This document shows positions 1-8,150 of a DNA stretch of 23,600 nt, in pieces. The stretch covers positions 1 through 23,600 of the forward strand of contig JABWAY010000016.1 in NCBI GenBank assembly GCA_013360825.1. Direction: 5' to 3'. This stretch comes from Candidatus Brocadiia bacterium (GTDB lineage: Bacteria > Planctomycetota > MHYJ01 > WSZJ01). The position numbers were made by a program, and so were the translations under genes. Below the pieces are notes generated by a model. That model was not told where the DNA came from, did no database searches, and saw nothing but the letters and a program-made list of their open reading frames with translations. The first letter of the stretch is position 1. Each line of letters opens with the position of its first letter.

Positions 1-1083
1 GAACCGGCGGCGCGCCCCGCCTCACCCCCCGCGTCGAAACGCCGGGGAATCCGCTGGAGCGACCCTGCGACGGGATCTCTCGCCGACCCCGCCGCCCCGC
101 CCCACCCGCTCGCGGCCTGCCGCGACCGCCGCGAGACCGCGCTGAAATCCTGGCGGGAAACGTCGGTGGACTTCGAATTCTCGAACTCCACGCTCCGGGA
201 GATCGTCACCGAGATGTCCCGGCGCTGGAACCTCTCGGTCGGCATCGACCCCGGTCTCTCTCCCGACACGCGCCTCTCCTGCTCGATCAGCGGCCTGGAC
301 GCGGCCAGCGCCATGGAGTTCCTCACGGAGTTCCAGGGCCTCGCCTGGGTGGTCGACGGGAACGGAGACACGTGGGTCGTTCCCGCCGCCAAACGCGCCC
401 TCTATGAACCCAAAGAAGCCGTCGAACTCGCCGCGCTCGAGGGCGCGCTCGCCCGTGCGACCGCGGACCTCGAACCCGCCCGTCCGACCGAGTTCGAACT
501 CGCCGCCATCCGGAAACTCGGTGAAACCCGCTTCACCCCGGACCCCGCGGAGACGACCCTCGACATGGCCTGGAAGCGTCTCTGGGAGCCGCTCCAGATG
601 GGGCTCAACATCGACCGCGCGAGCATCCCGAATCCTCAGGACATCACCTTGAGCTTCTCGGGCGAGGACGTCCCGGTTCTCGAAGCCCTGAACGCAGCGC
701 TGACGTCGAAAGGACTGACGTGGCGGATGGAGAACGGCGTCCCGACGGTGATGACGCTGGAGACGGAGCGGGAGAGGACGCGTGCAGCCGGGGAAGCGGA
801 AGCCGCGCGCGTGGGACGGCTGGCCGCCGAGGAGGATGTTTTCGGGAAGTCCGTGGCGCTCGCCGGGGAGGGGCTCGCCATCCGCGACGTCGCGGAGCGG
901 ATCTCGAAGGCGCTCGACATCGGGTACCGGATCGACGAGGCGAGCTGGAGCCGGGCGGCGCGGTACGGATTCGACGGCGAGGCCTGTACGCTGAAGGAGA
1001 TTTTCGAGGCGCTGGGCCGGGGTGCGCCGGTGCGGGTGGTCTACCGCGACGGTGTGCTCTGGTACCTCTCGTCCGGGACGTAG
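1..1083 (+). CDS. Partial protein with three tandem secretin/STN-like domains
   Basis: The frame is open from the first base of the window to the TAG at 1081-1083, so the gene starts outside the window; a GTG at 166 is an internal candidate only. Counting residues from that GTG, three stretches share one pattern: a helix, a 'sigma-like' strand, then a short helix ending in a GLxW or similar strand. They lie at about 1-73 (containing FSNSTLREIV and GLAWVVDG), 130-197 (DITLSFSGEDVPVLEAL, GLTWRMENGVPTVMT) and 225-302 (LAIRDVAERISKAL, VRVVYRDGVLWYLS). This resembles the STN / Secretin_N / DUF4974-type fold of outer-membrane secretins and TonB-linked receptors. No secretin barrel is visible. A periplasmic scaffold role is inference. 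Residues 80-123 form an acidic, Ala-rich linker, and a second charged linker lies at 198-223. The gene is followed after 9 nt by a strong hairpin. Confidence 0.75.
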   Translation, partial: EPAARPASPPASKRRGIRWSDPATGSLADPAAPPHPLAACRDRRETALKSWRETSVDFEFSNSTLREIVTEMSRRWNLSVGIDPGLSPDTRLSCSISGLDAASAMEFLTEFQGLAWVVDGNGDTWVVPAAKRALYEPKEAVELAALEGALARATADLEPARPTEFELAAIRKLGETRFTPDPAETTLDMAWKRLWEPLQMGLNIDRASIPNPQDITLSFSGEDVPVLEALNAALTSKGLTWRMENGVPTVMTLETERERTRAAGEAEAARVGRLAAEEDVFGKSVALAGEGLAIRDVAERISKALDIGYRIDEASWSRAARYGFDGEACTLKEIFEALGRGAPVRVVYRDGVLWYLSSGT

Positions 1084-1092
1084 CGGGCGGCA

Positions 1093-1120
1093 CGGCCGGG
1101 CGGCCCGTCCCGCCCGGCCG
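1093..1120 (+). terminator. GC-rich hairpin, probable terminator of the first gene
   Basis: A perfect 11-bp stem (CGGCCGGGCGG / CCGCCCGGCCG) with a 6-nt loop begins 9 nt after the TAG stop and is followed by TTCTCCCCC. The stem is very strong but the T tract is poor, so termination may be only partly intrinsic. Confidence 0.6.
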
Positions 1121-1170
1121 TTCTCCCCCGACTCCCGCGCTGGAACTGGCGGTCCGGGGCCCCCATCCCG

Positions 1171-1176
1171 TAGACT
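1171..1176 (+). promoter_or_regulatory. Possible -10 box (TAGACT) for the Cys-motif membrane protein
   Basis: TAGACT lies 38 nt before the ATG at 1215, just after the hairpin that closes the preceding gene. It fits TANNNT. No convincing -35 is seen at 16-18 bp (CTGGCG is 19 bp upstream). This would give a leader of about 32 nt carrying the purine-rich ribosome site at 1201-1210. Confidence 0.3.
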
Positions 1177-1214
1177 CACCGCACTTCAGGTTGGCAGTCG
1201 AGGGGAGGGGTCCG

Positions 1215-1832
1215 ATGGCCGATTCGACGGTGCCGTGCTGCGCCCAGTCCGATGCTGCATCCCGCAAGGCGTGCCCCGCCTGCGGGGGACCGATGTGCCG
1301 CTTCTGCGGCATCTTCGCCCAGGGTTCGGTGGTCTGTTCTCACTGCAAAGGAGCAGGAGGGCGACCGCCGTTGAACCTCGGGGAAACGGGGACAGCGGGC
1401 CTGCTCCGGGGCGTGATGTTCGGCGCCGGAGCCGCCCTCGCGTCAGGGCTGGTCTGGGCGGGGATCGCGATCTTCCTGAATCTCGAAATCGGATACGCCG
1501 CGGTCGGCGTCGGGTGGCTCGCGGCGTTCGCCGTCGTGGCCGGTTTCGGGCGGACGGGATTCGTGCCGCAGATCGTCTCGGTCTCCTGCGCGCTGTTCGG
1601 GCTGGTGGTGGGCAAGTACCTGATCGTCGTCGACGCCGTGAAGGACCATGTCGGCAAGTCCGATCCGGCCGCCGCGGATCAGATCGCGTGGGTCAGCGGC
1701 TCGATCGTCTCGCTCTTCGTCGAGAACTTCGGTTCGTTCCTGGGTCCCTATGACGCGCTCTGGGCCCTGTTTGCCCTGCTGGCGGCATGGAAAACCGCGG
1801 GCGACCGGGGCGGACCCGGGGAATCGGAGTAA
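1215..1832 (+). CDS. Small membrane protein with an N-terminal CxxC zinc-ribbon-like head
   Basis: 205 residues. The ATG at 1215 was chosen because AGGGGAGGGG lies just upstream (1201-1210) and because the frame before it has no protein character. Residues 1-45 are Cys-rich: CC at 8-9, then three CxxC pairs at 20/23, 28/31 and 41/44, as in short zinc-ribbon heads. From about residue 58 there are roughly four hydrophobic segments (around 62-84, 88-108, 113-136 and 180-194). Such proteins, with a soluble zinc-ribbon tip and a small membrane bundle, are common among uncharacterised bacterial membrane proteins; no function can be assigned. It lies 39 nt before the cyclase-ATPase gene, which has its own -10-like box, so co-transcription is possible but not required. 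Confidence 0.75.
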   Translation: MADSTVPCCAQSDAASRKACPACGGPMCRFCGIFAQGSVVCSHCKGAGGRPPLNLGETGTAGLLRGVMFGAGAALASGLVWAGIAIFLNLEIGYAAVGVGWLAAFAVVAGFGRTGFVPQIVSVSCALFGLVVGKYLIVVDAVKDHVGKSDPAAADQIAWVSGSIVSLFVENFGSFLGPYDALWALFALLAAWKTAGDRGGPGESE

Positions 1833-1857
1833 GGCCCGACGGACCGCCCCCGCGGTG

Positions 1858-1863
1858 TAGCAT
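1858..1863 (+). promoter_or_regulatory. -10-like box 8 nt before the cyclase-ATPase start
   Basis: TAGCAT lies 8 nt before the ATG at 1872, which places the expected transcription start at or within 2 nt of the start codon. A weak -35 candidate, CCGACG (1836-1841), is 16 bp upstream. There is no purine-rich ribosome site between box and ATG (GGCGCCCC), consistent with a leaderless message. The same geometry recurs elsewhere in this window. Confidence 0.4.
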
Positions 1864-1871
1864 GGCGCCCC

Positions 1872-4800
1872 ATGCCTTCCCCTCCCGCAGGGCAGGTCAC
1901 GCTCGTCTTCACCGATCTCCAGGGCTCCACCGAACTCTGGGAACGCCTCGGCACGGCATTCCAGCCGATCCTCGAGCGCCACCACGCGATTCTCCGCGAG
2001 CGGCTCGCGGCGCGCTCCGGGTACGAGGTCAAGACCGAGGGAGACGCGTTCATGGTCGCGTTCGGCCTCGCCTCCGACGCCCTGGCCTTCGCGCTGGAAA
2101 CCCAGGAAGCCCTTCACGCGGAGATGTGGCCGACGGAAACCGGCCCGCTCCTGGTCCGGATGGGGATCCACACGGGAGAACCGCTCTGCATCACCGACTC
2201 CGCCACCGGCCGGGCGGACTACTACGGCCCCGCGGTCAATCGCGCCGCGCGGATCGCCGGCGCCGCCCACGGGGGGCAGGTCCTCCTCTCCCGGGTCGCA
2301 TGGGAGCTGGCCGCCGCCTCGCGCAGCACCGCCGTCGGCGTCTCCCTCGGCGAACACCGTCTCAAGGGCCTCGAGCGCCCCGAGCAGCTCTGGCAGGCCC
2401 TTCCCCCCTCCCTCTCCACCCGGACCTTTCCCCCGCCGAAAACCGTCTCCGCCCGCGCCACCAACCTCCCCTCCCCCGCGACCAGCTTCGTCGGCCGCGA
2501 GCGCGAGATCCGCGAACTGACCGCCCTCCTCTGCGACCCGGCCACCCGCCTCCTCACCCTCACCGGCCCAGGCGGCACCGGGAAAACCCGCCTCTCCCTC
2601 CGCGTCGCCGCCGAACTTCTGGACCGTTTCGAGGGGGGCGTCTGGTTCGCGGATCTGTCCGAAGCAAAGAGTGCGGCGGACATCGCGGAAGCGGTCGCCC
2701 GCCCCCTCGGGATCCCGCTTGCCGACCGGAGCGCCCCCGAAGAACGCGTCGCCACGGCCCTCGCGTTCCGAAAGCCCCTCCTGCTGATCCTGGATAACTT
2801 CGAACAGGTCGTCGCCTGCGCCCGGGAAACGATCGGCCGCTGGCGCGATGCCGCCCCCGAAATCCGGTTTCTCGTAACCAGCCGGTCTCTGCTCGGCCTC
2901 GCGGGAGAGCAGGAATTCGAAGTGCCCCCGCTGGGCGTTCCCTCGGGACACTCCGCCTCGGGACAGACCTCCCGCCTCGAATCCTTCGACGGCGTCCGGC
3001 TCTTCCTCGAACGCGCCCGCGAGTCCGACCCGAAATTCCGACCCGACTCGGAGCAGATTCCGGCGGTGGCGGAGCTCTGCCTGCGCCTCGAGGGGATTCC
3101 CCTGGCGATCGAGCTCGCCGCGGCGCGGCTGAAGGTCCTGAAGCCGACGGAGATGCTCGCCCGGCTCGACCAGAGATTCCAGGTCCTGCGCTCGACCCGC
3201 CGCGACCTCCCTCCCCGGCAGCAGACGCTGCTCGGCGCGGTTGCGTGGAGCTACGACCTCCTCGCGCCGTGGGAAAAGTCGGCGTTCCACCAGGCCTGTG
3301 TTTTCCGGGGCGGCTTCCGGCTGGAAGACGCCGAAGCGGTGCTCTCGCTTCCGCCGGATGCCCCGGACGGGATCACGGCGATCCAGACGCTGCGCGAGAA
3401 AAGTTTCCTCCGGACGACGGAGACCCCGCTCGGGACGCGGTTCGGGATGTACGTGACGCTGCGCGAGTTCGGGATGGCGCGGTGGGCGGAGCAGGCGAGC
3501 GCAGCGGACCAGCATGCACTCGGCCACCGCCACGCGACGCGGACCGTCACTTCGTTCCCCCAGCCCTGGGAGCGCGCCGATGGGATCGTTTCCCAGGAGG
3601 ACCTCGACCGACTGCAGGCGGAAGAGGAAAACCTGCGGGCGGCGGGCGAGTGGGCGGCGGCGGCCGGCGAGACGGAACTGGCCTGCCGCGCCGCGGTCTG
3701 CCTCGCCCCGCTGCTGCAGCTCCGCGGCCCGGTCCACGGGCTCCGGGAACTGCTGGAGCGCGCCATCGCGACCCCGGGCGTCCGCGAGGGAAAATTCCAG
3801 CTTCAGGCTCGCCACGTCCTCGCGGTCGAGTCGGGGAGGATAGGAGACCCCGGACGCGCGGCGGAGCTGTTCCGGGAAGTGGAGGAGCGCGCCGGGCCCG
3901 TGGGCCTCCCGCTTCTCCGCCTCTGGGCTGCGCTCGGGCGCCACCAGTTTCTCCGTGTCCCGACCGGCGCCCCCGAAGCCATCGCGGAACTCCGGGAGAT
4001 CGCCGCAGCGTTCCGCGCCTCGGGGAAACCCTCCGGCGAAGTCGCCGCCCAGGTCTACCTCGCAGCGCGCATCCTGCAGACCGACATCCCGGCCGCCCTC
4101 GAGGTCCTGAACCAGGCCGAGACCCTCGCCCTGCGCTCCCCCGACCCGTCCGCCGTGCTCCCCGTCATCCTCGAGCGCGCGCGCGTCCTCGAACTCCGCG
4201 GCCAGTTCCAGGCCGCGCTCGACGACCTCAATCGCGCGGAGGCGGTCCTCCGGTCCCGCCGCGAAAAACACCGTCTCGCCACCTGCCTCCTTGCGCGGGG
4301 AAGAGTCATGCAGCTGGCCGGACTGTCCGACCGCGACTACAGCACCTTCGCGGAGGCCGCCCAGATCTGGCGTGAAGCCGGGGCGAAGGCCGATCTCGCG
4401 GAGGCGCTCGGCGCCTGGGGATCCCTCGCCCTCATGCACAGAGATATGGAACCCGCGGCAAGACTCCTGGAGGAGAGTGCCCGGCTGGCCGGGGAGTCCG
4501 GGAATTCCGAATTGAGCTCGAAGTCGCTCAATGCCCTCGGCCTTCTGCGTGCGAGGACCTCCGACCTCGCCGGTGCCGAGCGGATCCTGACGGAGTCCGC
4601 CCGGGCTTCGATGGCCGCGGGGCTCCACTTCCGCGCCGCCCAGGCCAATATGTTCCTGGCGGATGCCTGGGGCGCGGCAGGCGAGTGGGCGCGGGCGCTT
4701 CCCCCCGCGGAGGAAGCCTTTCGGCTCTATGAAGCCATCGGCGCGACCAGCTGCCTGCCGCCGGCGCGGATCTCCCGGGGTCTGGTCCGGCTGGAGGTCG

Positions 4801-5069
4801 GGCGTGCGGCGGAGTGCGCGGCGGACCAGACGGAGGCGTTGAGGGAGCTGGAAGCGCTCGGGCAGGGGGGGTTCGAGATCGCGATCCGGGGGCGGATCTT
4901 CCTTGGCCGCGCGCTGGCTGCGACCGGAGACTTCGACGGTGCGCGGCGACTGCTGGACCGGACGCGGGAGGAAACCGCCGAGACTGTTCGGAATCATCCG
5001 CAGCTCGGGGGACCGCTGATGGAAGAACTGAAGAAGCTGGAGGCGGCGGTCGGGCGGAGCGCCTGCTGA
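1872..5069 (+). CDS. Class III adenylate/guanylate cyclase fused to a STAND ATPase and helical repeats
   Basis: 1065 residues. The N-terminus is a class III nucleotidyl cyclase domain (about 8-178) with a full set of expected residues: metal-binding D15 (FTDLQGST) and D58 (KTEGDAF), purine-contacting K54 and D116, and transition-state N123 and R127 (DYYGPAVNRAAR). K54 and D116 favour adenylate cyclase. A linker leads to an NB-ARC/STAND ATPase: Walker A GPGGTGKT at 232-239, Walker B LLLILDNFEQV at 303-313, a TSR sensor, then a winged-helix-like part ending near 530. The last ~500 residues are Ala/Leu/Arg-rich helical repeats resembling degenerate TPRs, the usual signal-sensing part of STAND proteins. 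The product is probably a cytosolic sensor that converts ligand or partner binding into cyclic nucleotide. No HTH is evident. The TGA at 5067-5069 directly abuts the stop codon of the convergent aminotransferase. Confidence 0.93.
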   Translation: MPSPPAGQVTLVFTDLQGSTELWERLGTAFQPILERHHAILRERLAARSGYEVKTEGDAFMVAFGLASDALAFALETQEALHAEMWPTETGPLLVRMGIHTGEPLCITDSATGRADYYGPAVNRAARIAGAAHGGQVLLSRVAWELAAASRSTAVGVSLGEHRLKGLERPEQLWQALPPSLSTRTFPPPKTVSARATNLPSPATSFVGREREIRELTALLCDPATRLLTLTGPGGTGKTRLSLRVAAELLDRFEGGVWFADLSEAKSAADIAEAVARPLGIPLADRSAPEERVATALAFRKPLLLILDNFEQVVACARETIGRWRDAAPEIRFLVTSRSLLGLAGEQEFEVPPLGVPSGHSASGQTSRLESFDGVRLFLERARESDPKFRPDSEQIPAVAELCLRLEGIPLAIELAAARLKVLKPTEMLARLDQRFQVLRSTRRDLPPRQQTLLGAVAWSYDLLAPWEKSAFHQACVFRGGFRLEDAEAVLSLPPDAPDGITAIQTLREKSFLRTTETPLGTRFGMYVTLREFGMARWAEQASAADQHALGHRHATRTVTSFPQPWERADGIVSQEDLDRLQAEEENLRAAGEWAAAAGETELACRAAVCLAPLLQLRGPVHGLRELLERAIATPGVREGKFQLQARHVLAVESGRIGDPGRAAELFREVEERAGPVGLPLLRLWAALGRHQFLRVPTGAPEAIAELREIAAAFRASGKPSGEVAAQVYLAARILQTDIPAALEVLNQAETLALRSPDPSAVLPVILERARVLELRGQFQAALDDLNRAEAVLRSRREKHRLATCLLARGRVMQLAGLSDRDYSTFAEAAQIWREAGAKADLAEALGAWGSLALMHRDMEPAARLLEESARLAGESGNSELSSKSLNALGLLRARTSDLAGAERILTESARASMAAGLHFRAAQANMFLADAWGAAGEWARALPPAEEAFRLYEAIGATSCLPPARISRGLVRLEVGRAAECAADQTEALRELEALGQGGFEIAIRGRIFLGRALAATGDFDGARRLLDRTREETAETVRNHPQLGGPLMEELKKLEAAVGRSAC

Positions 5070-6230
5070 TCAGACCTTACGGAGACGCGCGATCCCGGCC
5101 TCGAGCGTGGCGTCGACCTTGGCGAAGCAGAGCCGGGCGAGCCTCTGCCCTGCGGGGGGGGCTTCGTAGAACGGCGAGAGCGGAATCGCCGTCACGCCAT
5201 GGTCGATGGTGAGCGACCGGCAGAACGCCCTGTCGTCGAGATTACTGACGGCGGAGTAGTCGACCAGCTGAAAGTAACTCCCGTGCACGGGGAGCGGCCG
5301 GAACCGGGTCGTCCGGAGCGCGGCGGCGAAGGCGTCGCGGCGGGCCTGGTAGAACGCGCCGAGGCCGGCCGCGTGACCGGGGTGTTTCTCGAGCATTTCG
5401 GCGAGGGCGGCCTGCGCCGGTGTGAAGGTGCAGAAGGTCACGTACTGGTGCACCTTGCGGAATTCGGCCGAGAGCGCGGGAGGGGCGATGCAGGTCCCGA
5501 TCTTCCACCCGGTGCAGTGATACGTCTTCCCGAAGCTCGAGATCACGAACGCGCGCTCGGCCAGCTCCGGGACGCGGAGGACGCTCTCGTGGCGGCGCCC
5601 GTCGAACAGAATGTGCTCGTAGACCTCGTCCGACAGGAGGAGAACCCGGGTGCCGCGCAGAATCGACGCAAGCATCCTGAGATCGTCCGCGGAGAGGACC
5701 GTCCCGGCCGGGTTGTGCGGCGAATTGATCATGAGGAGCCGCGTCCGCGGCGTGATCGCCTCCCGGACCCGCTCCCAGTCGACCGAAAAGTCGCGCGGAT
5801 CGAGCGGGACATGCACCGCCCGCCCCCCCGCCATGTCCACCGCAGGCTCGTAACAGTCGTAGCACGGGTCCAGCACGATGACCTCTTCCCCACCCCGCAC
5901 GACCGCCATCACCGCGTCGAAAATCGCCTCGGTCGCCCCCGACGTCACCGTGACCGACGTCTCCAGATCCACGGAACACCCGTACAGCCGGCCGGCGGTC
6001 GCCGCGACGGCCTGGCGGAGCGCGGGCAACCCCGCCATCGGCGCATACTGGTTCCGCCCCTCGGCCATCGCGCGGGACAGCGCGTCGACGAGCTCCGGCG
6101 GGGTCGCGAAGTCCGGAAACCCCTGCCCGAGATTCACGGCCTTGTGCTCCGCCGCAAGGGCGGACATCACGGTGAAGATCGTCGTGCCGACCTTCGGGAA
6201 CTTCGTTTCGGGCAGAAGGGGGGTGTTCAT
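5070..6230 (-). CDS. PLP-dependent aminotransferase, class I/II (methionine/kynurenine aminotransferase type)
   Basis: 386 residues, full length for fold-type I aminotransferases. Landmarks are NLGQGFPDF (33-41), YAPMAGLPALR (62-72), the SGATEAIF cofactor-phosphate loop (97-104), NSPHNPAG (169-176), the DEVYEH pyridine-contacting segment (201-206) and the Schiff-base lysine K235 in SSFGKTYHCTGWKIG. The SFGKTYHxTGWK and GQGFPDF wording matches the YbdL / kynurenine-oxoglutarate transaminase branch, which often uses methionine or aromatic amino acids; exact substrate is inferred. The ATG at 6230 is preceded by CATAAT 8 nt upstream and no ribosome site, suggesting a leaderless message divergent from the deacetylase. 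Its stop abuts the cyclase-ATPase stop with no intergenic base. Confidence 0.95.
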   Translation of the reverse strand: MNTPLLPETKFPKVGTTIFTVMSALAAEHKAVNLGQGFPDFATPPELVDALSRAMAEGRNQYAPMAGLPALRQAVAATAGRLYGCSVDLETSVTVTSGATEAIFDAVMAVVRGGEEVIVLDPCYDCYEPAVDMAGGRAVHVPLDPRDFSVDWERVREAITPRTRLLMINSPHNPAGTVLSADDLRMLASILRGTRVLLLSDEVYEHILFDGRRHESVLRVPELAERAFVISSFGKTYHCTGWKIGTCIAPPALSAEFRKVHQYVTFCTFTPAQAALAEMLEKHPGHAAGLGAFYQARRDAFAAALRTTRFRPLPVHGSYFQLVDYSAVSNLDDRAFCRSLTIDHGVTAIPLSPFYEAPPAGQRLARLCFAKVDATLEAGIARLRKV

Positions 6231-6238
6231 GGGGGCGG

Positions 6239-6244
6239 ATTATG
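6239..6244 (-). promoter_or_regulatory. -10 box (CATAAT) for the aminotransferase
   Basis: Read on the minus strand, CATAAT matches TATAAT at five of six bases and lies 8 nt before the ATG at 6230. The -35 region (TCCATT, 17 bp away) is poor and falls inside the inverted repeat at 6263-6275. The gap CCGCCCCC holds no ribosome site. Confidence 0.5.
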
Positions 6245-6262
6245 CCGGAACGGGGGCCGGGA

Positions 6263-6275
6263 ATGGACGTTCCAT
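6263..6275. promoter_or_regulatory. Inverted repeat between two divergent promoters (candidate operator)
   Basis: ATGGA-CGT-TCCAT has perfect 5-bp arms with a 3-bp spacer and lies close to the middle of the 77-bp divergent region. It overlaps the -35 positions expected for both the aminotransferase and the deacetylase promoters. A shared regulator site is possible, but a 5-bp repeat can arise by chance. Confidence 0.3.
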
Positions 6276-6293
6276 GCGGAGGTCTCCTCCCGC

Positions 6294-6299
6294 TACAAT
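6294..6299 (+). promoter_or_regulatory. -10 box (TACAAT) for the polysaccharide deacetylase
   Basis: TACAAT lies exactly 8 nt before the ATG at 6308; the gap CCGCCGCC has no ribosome site. A weak -35 candidate, TTCCAT (6270-6275), is 18 bp upstream and forms one arm of the inverted repeat. This places the transcript start about at the start codon and favours 6308 over the earlier ATG at 6242. Confidence 0.5.
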
Positions 6300-6307
6300 C
6301 CGCCGCC

Positions 6308-7096
6308 ATGATCGATCCCCTGTCGCTTTGCGTCGGAGCCGCCGCCGCCGGAGCCGCGGTCCTCGGCGCATTCGTGCGCGGGGTGGTGCATCCGCGGAGT
6401 TCGCTGCTGGGGCGCGTCCGCTGGCACGGCGACCGGTCGGCCCCGCGCGTGGCGCTCACGTTCGACGATGGCCCGCACCCCGACGCGACGCCCGCGATCC
6501 TGGACGTGCTGGCGGAGCACGAGGTCCGCGCGGCGTTCTTTGTGATCGGCCGCCACGCGGAGCGGTGGCCCCACCTGGTCCGGCGGATGGCGGACGAGGG
6601 ACATCTCATCGGAAACCACAGCTTCGACCATCACCACTGGGGGATGCTCGGATCCGCGCGCTACTGGCGCGACCAGATCGAGCGCACCCAGTCGCTCGTC
6701 GAGACCCACGCCGGCATCCGCCCCGCCTACTTCCGCCCGCCGATGGGGCTCAAGTCGCCCAGCCTGACGCGCGCAGTCCGGGACTGCGGGCTGGAGCAGG
6801 TGACGTTCAGCGTGCGGGGATTCGACGGGTTCCGGACGACGTCCGAGCGGGTTCTGGAACGGATGGTTCCCGTGGCGGCCCCCGGCGACATCCTGACGCT
6901 GCACGACGGTCGCGATCCCTGGGTCGACCGCCCGCGCCTCGCCGCGCGGGACGCCGTGGCCCCGCTCATCCGCCGCCTCCGGGAGCGCGGGCTCGAGCCG
7001 GTCCGGCTGGATGAACTTCTCGAATCGCCCGTGGTGGAGCGCACGGAGTCCCCGAGCGAGTCCCCGTCGGTCCGGGATCTGCCGGTCGGCGCCTGA
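6308..7096 (+). CDS. Polysaccharide deacetylase (NodB/CE4 family), membrane-anchored
   Basis: 262 residues from the ATG at 6308. An earlier in-frame ATG at 6242 would add 22 residues, but that stretch spans the divergent promoter region. The first ~25 residues are a hydrophobic Ala-rich anchor or uncleaved signal (VGAAAAGAAVLGAF). The NodB domain follows: TFDDGP (51-56) with D53 as likely catalytic base and D54 as metal ligand, the metal-binding H104 and H108 in NHSFDHHH, RPP at 143-145 and LHDG at 198-201. The family removes acetyl groups from N-acetylglucosamine-type sugars in peptidoglycan, chitin-like oligomers or exopolysaccharide; which substrate applies cannot be told. Envelope location is inferred from the anchor. 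The stop is 6 nt from the stop of the next, convergent gene. Confidence 0.93.
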   Translation: MIDPLSLCVGAAAAGAAVLGAFVRGVVHPRSSLLGRVRWHGDRSAPRVALTFDDGPHPDATPAILDVLAEHEVRAAFFVIGRHAERWPHLVRRMADEGHLIGNHSFDHHHWGMLGSARYWRDQIERTQSLVETHAGIRPAYFRPPMGLKSPSLTRAVRDCGLEQVTFSVRGFDGFRTTSERVLERMVPVAAPGDILTLHDGRDPWVDRPRLAARDAVAPLIRRLRERGLEPVRLDELLESPVVERTESPSESPSVRDLPVGA

Positions 7097-7102
7097 GCGC
7101 CC

Positions 7103-8101
7103 TCAGTCCAGGGAGGCCCTGACGACCCGGCAGCCGTCGTCCGAGCAGCGGAGAAACCAGATCCCCCCAGACCCCGCGACCGGCCGCCTCACCGCCCCGG
7201 CGCCTTCCTCGGTCAGCGTTTCCGCCCAGTACACCTGCCCGGTCCCGGACCGACGCAGTTGCTGAAGCTGCACCGCCGGCGGAGCGTCCTTTCCGGCGCG
7301 CAGGACGAGGAGGTCGAGTCCTCCCGTGTCGAAGGCGATCTCCTGGATGGCCCCCCTCGCGCTGAAGTCGTGCAGCGTCCCGGCGGCCGTGTCGAAGACC
7401 CGGAGCGTCGATGCCGCCGGGTCGCCGCCGTTTTCCAGCCACGCGATCAGCCCGGTCCCCGGGGCGGCGACGAGAGAGGTCAGCGACGCGCCGGCCACCT
7501 CCCTCAGTGCGGCGAAAGCGGGGGCGTCGGCGCGCGCATCGGCGCTCTCGATCGTCCCCTGTCGAGCGTCCGCGGCGGCCCCGGCCGGCGTCGAGAGCAC
7601 CAGAATGCGGAGCCCATCCCCCGTGAAGACCGGCGTCCCTCCCGGCGTCCGCCCGGCGCGCGGCTCGACCACCCGCCTGCGCTCCCCGGCGACGTCGTGC
7701 AGGATCACCTTCCCCTCCGAAATCCAGGCCAGAACGCCGTCCCCCGGCGCGAACGCCAGCCCTCCCTCACCGGCGCCCATCTCTCGGTGCACCTTCTCCC
7801 GCGCCGTCATCACGTGGACCTTCCCGGCCGCGATCCACGCGACGTGGACGCTCCCCGGCGAGGTCGCCCAGGCTGTGATCGGAGCGTCCGCCTCGACGAG
7901 AACCTCGGGCCCCTTGCCGGCGGCCGGGTACCCCGTGATCCGCTGCCCGGTCCGGACGGCGAACCCCGTCCCCCAGGCGCAGAGCTCCGGGTGCTCCGTC
8001 GTCACGCCGGTCGGCGTGTTGACCGGTCTCCGGTAGGCGCGTTTGGCGAGCACCGGGGCGGCGAGGAGCAGGATGGCGAGCGCGACCGGGAGGAGTTTCA
8101 T
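7103..8101 (-). CDS. Secreted protein with beta-propeller-like repeats, function unknown
   Basis: 332 residues from the ATG at 8101, preceded by AGGA at 5 nt. A longer open frame upstream has no protein character and crosses the divergent promoter region. Residues 1-19 are a clean Sec signal peptide (KLLPVALAILLLAAPVLA). The body is made of repeating short strands of the type 'GxxLAWISEGKVILHDVAGERRRV' and 'GDGLRILVLSTP', as in WD40/TolB/Kelch-like propellers. No catalytic motif was found. Three Cys are visible, two near the C-terminus (CSDDGC). A periplasmic or exported binding role is inference. It is divergent from the Spy-like gene across 216 bp that carry several palindromes. Confidence 0.75.
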   Translation of the reverse strand: MKLLPVALAILLLAAPVLAKRAYRRPVNTPTGVTTEHPELCAWGTGFAVRTGQRITGYPAAGKGPEVLVEADAPITAWATSPGSVHVAWIAAGKVHVMTAREKVHREMGAGEGGLAFAPGDGVLAWISEGKVILHDVAGERRRVVEPRAGRTPGGTPVFTGDGLRILVLSTPAGAAADARQGTIESADARADAPAFAALREVAGASLTSLVAAPGTGLIAWLENGGDPAASTLRVFDTAAGTLHDFSARGAIQEIAFDTGGLDLLVLRAGKDAPPAVQLQQLRRSGTGQVYWAETLTEEGAGAVRRPVAGSGGIWFLRCSDDGCRVVRASLD

Positions 8102-8135
8102 GGGGATCCTGGAGCAGGGGTGTGGGGATTGGACG

Positions 8136-8145
8136 CCCGCGCGGG
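8136..8145. repeat. Perfect 10-bp palindrome in a divergent intergenic region
   Basis: CCCGCGCGGG is its own reverse complement. In DNA of this GC content such a word is not rare; it is listed because it lies 5 bp from a longer palindrome at 8151-8164. Confidence 0.3.
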
Positions 8146-8150
8146 AGCAA

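Noticed and set aside
1443..4997. A 1184-codon open frame on the minus strand
   Set aside because: It lies opposite the cyclase-ATPase gene, whose motifs are unambiguous. The antisense translation is Arg/Gly/Pro-rich and has no domain pattern; it is a side effect of high-GC codon use.
6242..6307. Earlier ATG (6242) for the polysaccharide deacetylase
   Set aside because: The added residues cover both divergent promoter boxes and the inverted repeat, and the ATG at 6308 sits 8 nt after a good -10 box.
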